From Vicia villosa (Eukaryota; Streptophyta; Magnoliopsida; Fabales; Fabaceae): a stretch of 64,000 nt of DNA. This document shows, in pieces, positions 58,131 to 64,000 of this stretch. The notes beneath the pieces were generated by a model. It saw only the letters and a program-made list of their open reading frames with translations, was not told the DNA's origin and did no database searches. The position numbers and the translations under genes are program-made. Within the stretch, counting starts at the first letter, position 1; each line of letters begins with the position of its first letter. The stretch is from assembly GCF_029867415.1 (NCBI RefSeq), contig NW_026705302.1:186001-250000 (forward strand). The letters are read 5' to 3'.

Positions 58131-58144
58131 AAAAAGGGGGAGTA
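58131..58144 (+). other. Polypurine tract of copia element
   Basis: AAAAGGGGGAGTA directly before the 3' LTR start at 58145. Confidence 0.85.
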
Positions 58145-59699
58145 TGTGAATACAAGATCACACTCACAAAGATGTTTTTGATTCATGGCAAACTCAACAA
58201 GCATACAAGCAACAAGGCACAAGCAGAAGAACTCAAAAGAAAAGCAAGCATTGGTCACTTATGACAGAGCAGGTCGACCTACTATGCATATAGGTCGACT
58301 CAACACAAGCAAAACAAGAAAAATGCAGAAAAGCAGCAGCTAGGTCGACCTACTGTCAACCCAGGTCGACCTAAAATGGAGAAAATCTCATACACTTCTG
58401 CTAGGTCGACCCACACATCAACTAGGTCGACCTAATCTGAGGAAATGTCCCCAAAACGCATCTGAAGTGGATTCTGGTCGACCTACTCCTTTAACAGGTC
58501 GACCTAACTGGGAACAAATAACATCCAAAGGATATGCAGCTCTGTTAGGTCGACCTAAGCACCACAAGAGGTCGACCTATCTGATCAAAAAGAATATGCA
58601 GCTCTGTTAGGTCGACCTAAGCATCACAAGAGGTCGACCTATCTGATCAAAAATGCCAGAATTTCTGGTTTTCTCTGCTCCAACTGATAAGCTCTCATAT
58701 ATATTGTCCAAGGTTCAATTATTGAATACAACACCAACGACTGAAAGATACACAAAGGCTTCTCATCTTCGTTCTTCGTCATCTCCAACACAATTACACA
58801 TAATCATTCTTGCGTGGAGGGTTAGTGATCGAGTTCGATAACGTCCATGGAACGGAATTGAAGATTCCTAGTGGGTGAAGATTTGTGGGGTTTTTGGTGA
58901 ATAAAATCCGAGGGTTTTGTCCTCCAAGATAGGTGTTTCTTGGGGGTTTTTATCAAGAGGTTTCATCGAGGATCCATCTGAGTGTGAAGATTGAAGAACA
59001 AGGGTTCAAGGCAATTCAAGACACTGCAGAAAAGGGATCAAGTGAAGCTCTTGGATCACCTTGATCTGACTCAAGATTAAGGGGGAAGAAGATTCAAAGG
59101 ATCGACAAATTCTGTTTATTGTTTATCGCTTTGTTTTCTTCTTTGTATATACTACTTTCAACATTAATGGAAGATTTCCCAATTTCAATTTGGAATTGGG
59201 GGCAGACGTAGTCGTAGCGAGGACGATCGACGAACTGCCTAAACAAATATCGTGTTCTTGTCGCTTTTATCTTTTCATTTACGTTCTGTTCATATTTGGT
59301 CATAATTGCAAAATTGATTAACGATTCAAATGTTAAAATTGTGAATTAAAGTTCTGCATAAACATCACAATTCACCACATCTTGAATCATCATCAATTTG
59401 AACATTATCACCAAGTGTTTGTCGTTTTGCTTATTCCATTATTACTGCATTGCAAACCAAAGTTTGTCAATTTAGAAGATAATTGATTTTCAACAGTGAA
59501 ACGTATTGATTCGATAACATATCACTTCATCATTAATCTCAATTATCTTGTGGTTTTGTCACATATACGACCCTTGCAATAACGGTCCGGAATAGACGCA
59601 AGTCGATTCAGAACCGCTTTCGCTTTAGTTCAAAATAATTCCGAAAAACTCTGTGAGATCTATTCACCCCCCTCTAGATCCTCAGTCCAGCGTCTAACA
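58145..59699 (+). repeat. 3' LTR of gag-only copia element
   Basis: 1555 bp, the same length as the 5' LTR. The twelve GTCGAC words are all kept, with the same spacing, from 58273 on. Confidence 0.92.
58273..58638. promoter_or_regulatory. Six pairs of phased GTCGAC palindromes (3' LTR)
   Basis: Copy of the block at 52070-52435. Two words are closer to the full AGGTCGACCTA consensus here. Confidence 0.8.
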
Positions 59700-59700
59700 A

Positions 59701-62342
59701 GTATCCCACGTACCTCCTTGCTCAAGAACACAAGATCTCAACAAATCCTCCAAGGATTGAATCGTTCTTTCCGTTTGACCATCTGTCTGAGGATGGTACG
59801 CCGAACTCAACCTCAACTTAGAATCCAACGCCTCTTGCAAACTCTTCCAAAAATCTGAAGTGAACCTCGGATCTCTATCCGAAACAATACATAAAGGAAC
59901 ACCATGCAACTTCACAATCACACGGATATAAATTTCCGCCAACTTCGAAACCGGATAAGTGATGTTAATAGGTATGAAATGAGCCGACTTCGTAAGCCTA
60001 TCAACGATCACCCAAATCGAATCATGTCCTCTCATGGTATTCGGCAAACCCGTCACAAAATCCATAGAAATGCTATCCCATTTCCATTCAGGAACTTCCA
60101 ACGGTTGCATTAAACCGGCAGACTTCTGATGTTCAACTTTCGACTTCTGACAAGTCAAACATGCATACACGAACTGAGCTATGTCACGCTTCATTCCAGG
60201 CCACCAAAACAAATTCTTCAAATCTTGGTACATCTTCGTAGCTCCGGGATGAATACTCAGATTACTCCTATGACCTTCCTCAAGAATAGCTCTTTTCAAA
60301 TCCACATCATCAGGAATACAAATCCGATCACGGAACCTCAACACACCGTGCGCATCTAACTTGAAATCACCATACTCAGCTTGATCGACTCCAAACATCG
60401 AATCAACCAATTTCACATCCAACTTCTGGGCTTCTCTGACACTATCCAGAAAATCATTGTTAATCTTCAACATACCCAATCGAACACTCTTAGGGGTCAC
60501 TTCACATACCAAACTCATATCTCGAACTTGCTCAATCAATTCTAACTTCTTAACCATCATTGCCGACATATGCAAGGTCTTGCGACTCAAAGCATCGGCA
60601 ACAACATTAGCCTTTCCTGGATGATAATTCAAACTGAAATCATAATCTTTCAACAGCTCTAACCACCTTCGTTGTCTCATATTCAACTCCTTCTGATCAA
60701 ACAAATACTTTAAGCTCTTATGGTCGCTAAAGACTTCAAATCTAGAACCATAAAGATAATGCCTCCAAATCTTCAATACGAACACTACAGCCGCGAGTTC
60801 CAAATCATGCGTAGGATAGTTCTTCTCATGAACTCTCAACTGTCTTGACGCATAAGCAACAACTTTACCATTTTGCATGAGCACACCTCCTAAACCCATC
60901 TTAGAAGCATCACAATAGACCACAAACGATTCTTCCGGATTAGGCAATATCAAAATTGGTGCCGACGTCAACCTTCTCTTCAACTCGGTAAAACTATCTT
61001 CACAAGAAACATCCCACACGAAAGCCTTACCCTTACAAGTTAACTTAGTCAACGGAAGGGCTAACTTAGAGAAACCTTCAATGAACCTTCTATAATAGCC
61101 AGCTAGTCCCAAAAAGCTTCGAATCTCGGTAGCCGACTTAGGAGTTTCCCATCTCAACACGACATCAACTTTAGACGGATCCACGGCAATGCCATCACCA
61201 GAAATGACATGCCCCAGAAAACTAACCTCTTTCAGCCAAAACTCACACTTGGATAACTTAGCATACAACTTCTTTTCTTTCAAGACTTGCAATATCAACT
61301 TCAAATGCTCAACATGATCTGATTCTGATTTAGAGTAAATCAAAATGTCATCAATGAACACCACCACGAAACGGTCCAGATACTCATGAAAAATGCGGTT
61401 CATGTACTCCATAAATACTCCAGGTGCATTAGTAACACCGAAGGGCATCACAGAATATTCATAATGTCCATAACGTGTTCTGAAAGCCGTCTTCTGCATG
61501 TCCTCATCTTTCACTTTAATCTGATGGTAACCCGACCTCAGATCAATCTTGCTAAACACACGAGCACCAACCAATTGATCCATCAAGTCATCAATTCTTG
61601 GAAGTGGATACTTGTTCTTGATTGTCACCTTATTCAACTGACGATAATCAATACAAAGTCTCATACTTCCATCTTTCTTCTTAACCAACAACACTGGAGC
61701 TCCCCACGGTGACACACTAGGTCTCACGAACCTCTTCTCAAGCAGCTCTTCCAATTGCTTCTTCAATTCAGACAACTCTAAAGCAGACATCCTATATGGT
61801 GCCATAGACACAGGTCTAGTACCAGGTACAAGATCAATAGAGAACTCAACTTCTCTCTCAGGCGGAACATCGGGAATTTCATCAGGGAAAACTTCAGGAA
61901 ATTCACATACTACCTTCAACCTTTCTATTACAGCTTGATTCTCAACAGACATCGAAGCAACCAACGCGAACACTTGAACATCTTCTTTCATCAACAAACG
62001 AAACTGTCTGGCCGATAACAACTCTAAGCCTTCCTCTTCAGGAGAAGAAAACCTCACAGACTTATCAAAACAATTAATGTGAACATGGTTATGCCCTAAC
62101 CAGTTCATCCCCAAAATCACATCCAAACCTCTCAACGGCAAGCAAACAAAATCAACAAGAAAGTATCTGTCGAACATTGACACGGGACACTTAAGACACA
62201 CAAGAGAAGTAGTCACCGATCCCTTAGTCGGAGTATCGACAACCATTTCTCCGTTCATAACAGATAACACCAAACCCAATCTATCAACACAATCAGCAGA
62301 TATAAAGCAATGTATAGCACTGGTATCAATAATAGTAATCAA
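59701..62342 (-). CDS. Tekay-like pol, right copy: PR, RT, RNase H, INT (interrupted)
   Basis: On the minus strand: protease ([13 protein letters not shown]; the usual DTGA is DTSA here and DTGA in the left copy), reverse transcriptase ([23 protein letters not shown]), RNase H ([16 protein letters not shown]) and the integrase zinc region ([11 protein letters not shown], then [12 protein letters not shown]). The integrase core follows ([29 protein letters not shown]). The frame ends where the copia element inserted and continues at 51941. It is in the same frame as gag (62397-63383), so the ancestral product was one gag-pol polyprotein. No internal stop is seen in this part. Chromovirus assignment comes from the C-terminal chromodomain and Met-tRNA primer. 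Confidence 0.92.
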
Positions 62343-62396
62343 AGGAATGCTATTAATGAAACATGTACCTCTGATGAGTGAATCCTCACTAGTGGT

Positions 62397-63383
62397 CTAA
62401 GTTCCCGACAAGGCGAACACCTTCCCACTAGATTGCTTCTTCTTGGGCTTCAGACACTTGCTTCCAATATGGCCTTCTTCACCACAGTTGAAACACACCA
62501 TATCCTTATGCGTACAATCGGACGATGCATGACCAAACTTCCCACAACGGTAGCATCTTCTAGCATCAACATTACACGACGTGCTCTTGTGACCAACCTT
62601 ACCACACTTGAAGCACACAATACCAGCAGGAGCATCTCCCCCACTAGTTCTCTTACCCTCAACCGCTTTCTGCTTGCCCTTTCCACTCGAAGCTTCATAA
62701 GACTTACCACGACCTTGATAACCCTTTCCCCTCTTCTCACTTATCACACGGTAATGGGCATTGTTGTCCTCTTCATAGATCCGACAACAATCAACCAAAT
62801 CGGCAAAGATACGAATCTTCTGGTAACTAATGGCTTTCTTAATCTCCGAACGCAACCCATTCTCAAACTTAATGCACTTGGAAAACTCACCATTCGGCCC
62901 ATCATAGTGTTGGTAAAACTTTGCCAACTCACAAAACTTAGCAGCATACTCCACAACAGATTTGTTCCCTTGACTTAGCTCAAGGAATTCAATTTCCTTC
63001 TTGCCACGGACATCTTCCGGAAAGTACTTCCTTAAGAACTCCATGCAAAACACAATCCAAGAGATCTCCTCACCATTCGCTTCCAATCTCCTACAGGTCT
63101 CTAGCCACCAACCATCTGCCTCAACTGCTAGCATATGAGTCCCATACCGAACCTTCTGTTCAGGAGTGCAATCCATGACACGGAAAATCCTCTCAATCTC
63201 CTTAAGCCATGTCAATGCGCCATCAGGATCATAAGTTCCCTTAAACACAGGAGGGTTCTCTCTTTGGAAGGTAGCCAAACTCCGAGAAGCAGCACTCTCT
63301 CCACCATTCGGTTGATTCTCCAAAGCTTGAGCCATTGCTTCCAAAGCAGCAGCTATCGCATCATCATTCCTCCCAGCCATCAC
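62397..63383 (-). CDS. Tekay-like gag, right copy
   Basis: A 328-residue frame from the ATG at 63383 to a TAG at 62397-62399. Gag domain and three zinc knuckles as in the left copy, with few amino-acid differences. The left copy reads CAG at the stop position, so the TAG is a single C-to-T change that separates gag from an otherwise in-frame pol. Particle and RNA-binding function is expected. Unless the stop is read through, pol would not be made. Confidence 0.9.
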   Translation of the reverse strand: MMAGRNDDAIAAALEAMAQALENQPNGGESAASRSLATFQRENPPVFKGTYDPDGALTWLKEIERIFRVMDCTPEQKVRYGTHMLAVEADGWWLETCRRLEANGEEISWIVFCMEFLRKYFPEDVRGKKEIEFLELSQGNKSVVEYAAKFCELAKFYQHYDGPNGEFSKCIKFENGLRSEIKKAISYQKIRIFADLVDCCRIYEEDNNAHYRVISEKRGKGYQGRGKSYEASSGKGKQKAVEGKRTSGGDAPAGIVCFKCGKVGHKSTSCNVDARRCYRCGKFGHASSDCTHKDMVCFNCGEEGHIGSKCLKPKKKQSSGKVFALSGT

Positions 63384-63479
63384 AAGTCTTCACTACAACA
63401 CAAAAGCAATTAGCACAAACAATAATACAACGTTGTTAGATCACACTACGACACGACACTTGGTCGGACAAGACCGACC

Positions 63480-63492
63480 TGCTCTGATACCA
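63480..63492 (-). other. Primer binding site, Met-tRNA-like (right gypsy copy)
   Basis: TGGTATCAGAGCA on the minus strand, four bases from the LTR at 63497. Confidence 0.85.
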
Positions 63493-63496
63493 CTAA

Positions 63497-64000
63497 TGTA
63501 ACACCCCAAATCTACCCAGCAATAAACAAGAATATCAGAGTACAAAATTTCAAAGCAAATAGAACATAAGATTCGGAGCGTCACATTTTAAACAACAAAA
63601 TCACATACGTATATCATGCTCAATCACTTAAATACATAACACACATATAGGAGAACAATATCGAAATCATTAATCATTGTCAGCCAATCAAGTACTTGCA
63701 TCGCAGCGGAAAATCATATGTCAACAACAATACAACACATAATATCACGGCCAAACACGGCACGATACATCAAAAGGGTCTCAGCATAACATAAGGACAA
63801 AGTTTAACAAGGATAAACATAAGAAGCCAAAACATAAACAAGTAATCCAACGTTCCCCGAGTGTTACGTATCAAAGCATTAACACACACCGACTCGAGCT
63901 ATAGGTACACGACTACTCCTCGTCATTACCTACACGTTACCAACGGAGAGTAACATTCAAACAGAAGGGGGTGAGATATCATTCATTATAAAGAAGTGTA
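63497..64000 (-). repeat. 5' LTR of right Tekay-like copy, cut by window end
   Basis: The first 504 bp match 49218-49721 with about ten differences. The rest of the LTR lies outside the window. Confidence 0.9.

Larger units (their letters stand above)
51937..59704 (+). mobile_element. Copia element with gag and extra ORF but no pol
   Basis: Two 1555-bp LTRs (51942-53496, 58145-59699) begin TGTGAATACAAG and end GCGTCTAACA. They are flanked by AGTAT (51937-51941, 59700-59704), and removing the element restores the gypsy integrase frame. In order: Met-tRNA primer site, gag, about 1 kb without pol, a second ORF of the plant-transposon-protein type, repeated GGGGGAG tracts, polypurine tract, LTR. 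By eye the LTRs differ at about 13 sites (under 1%), so insertion is recent. The primer site, gag type, extra ORF and repeated purine tracts point to a Sirevirus-related copia parent. It must use another element's enzymes. Confidence 0.9.

Overview
The window is nuclear DNA from a plant, most likely a repeat-rich legume of the pea/vetch/Lathyrus/lentil or Medicago/clover group. I infer this from very long Ogre/Tat-type LTRs with an Arg-tRNA-like primer site, Tekay-like chromoviruses, Sirevirus-type Ty1/copia elements, a tRNA-derived SINE, (TA)n-flanked hairpin MITEs and AT-rich spacers. The species is inferred from repeat style and was not tested by any search. Only two ordinary protein genes are visible. 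Both have single-exon coding regions. The rest is nested transposable elements.

Layout. 1-15.2 kb: an old 3.85-kb Ogre/Tat-like solo LTR (233-3897 plus 15040-15224, duplication CACAC) is split by a recent 11.1-kb non-autonomous Ogre/Tat-like element on the minus strand (3898-15034, duplication GGCCT, two 2.76-kb LTRs). That element keeps only gag scraps and a 45-bp tandem array next to its polypurine tract. 16.8-19.5 kb: a complete gene for a DM13/DOMON/cytochrome b561 protein. 20.65-23.15 kb: a 2.5-kb gag-protease mini-retrotransposon with 288-bp LTRs that look identical. 24.5-24.9 kb: a divergent SKP1-like gene on the minus strand with five 106-bp repeats in its promoter region. 26.3-27.0 kb: a truncated plant-mobile-domain pseudogene. 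27.0-37.1 kb: a solo LTR inserted into the terminus of a related LTR, two hairpin MITEs, a SINE, a perfect (AC)330 tract and long AT-rich stretches with nothing recognisable.

37-64 kb is a nested retrotransposon block. Two Tekay-like Ty3/gypsy elements lie on the minus strand, head to tail, and share one 2.0-kb LTR (49218-51220). The left copy is broken by a Sirevirus-like copia element (39632-48024, plus strand) whose two ends both stop inside its LTR and which replaced 516 bp of its host. The right copy is broken by a 7.76-kb copia element (51942-59699, plus strand, duplication AGTAT, 1555-bp LTRs). That copia element has gag and a plant-transposon-protein ORF but no pol.

The most unusual signal is a set of GTCGAC words placed 21-22 bp apart in pairs or short runs. 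They occur in the LTRs of a copia element, a Tekay-like gypsy element and a related solo LTR, which points to a shared or convergent cis-regulatory design. No CRISPR array, bacterial operon or complete tRNA/rRNA gene is present.
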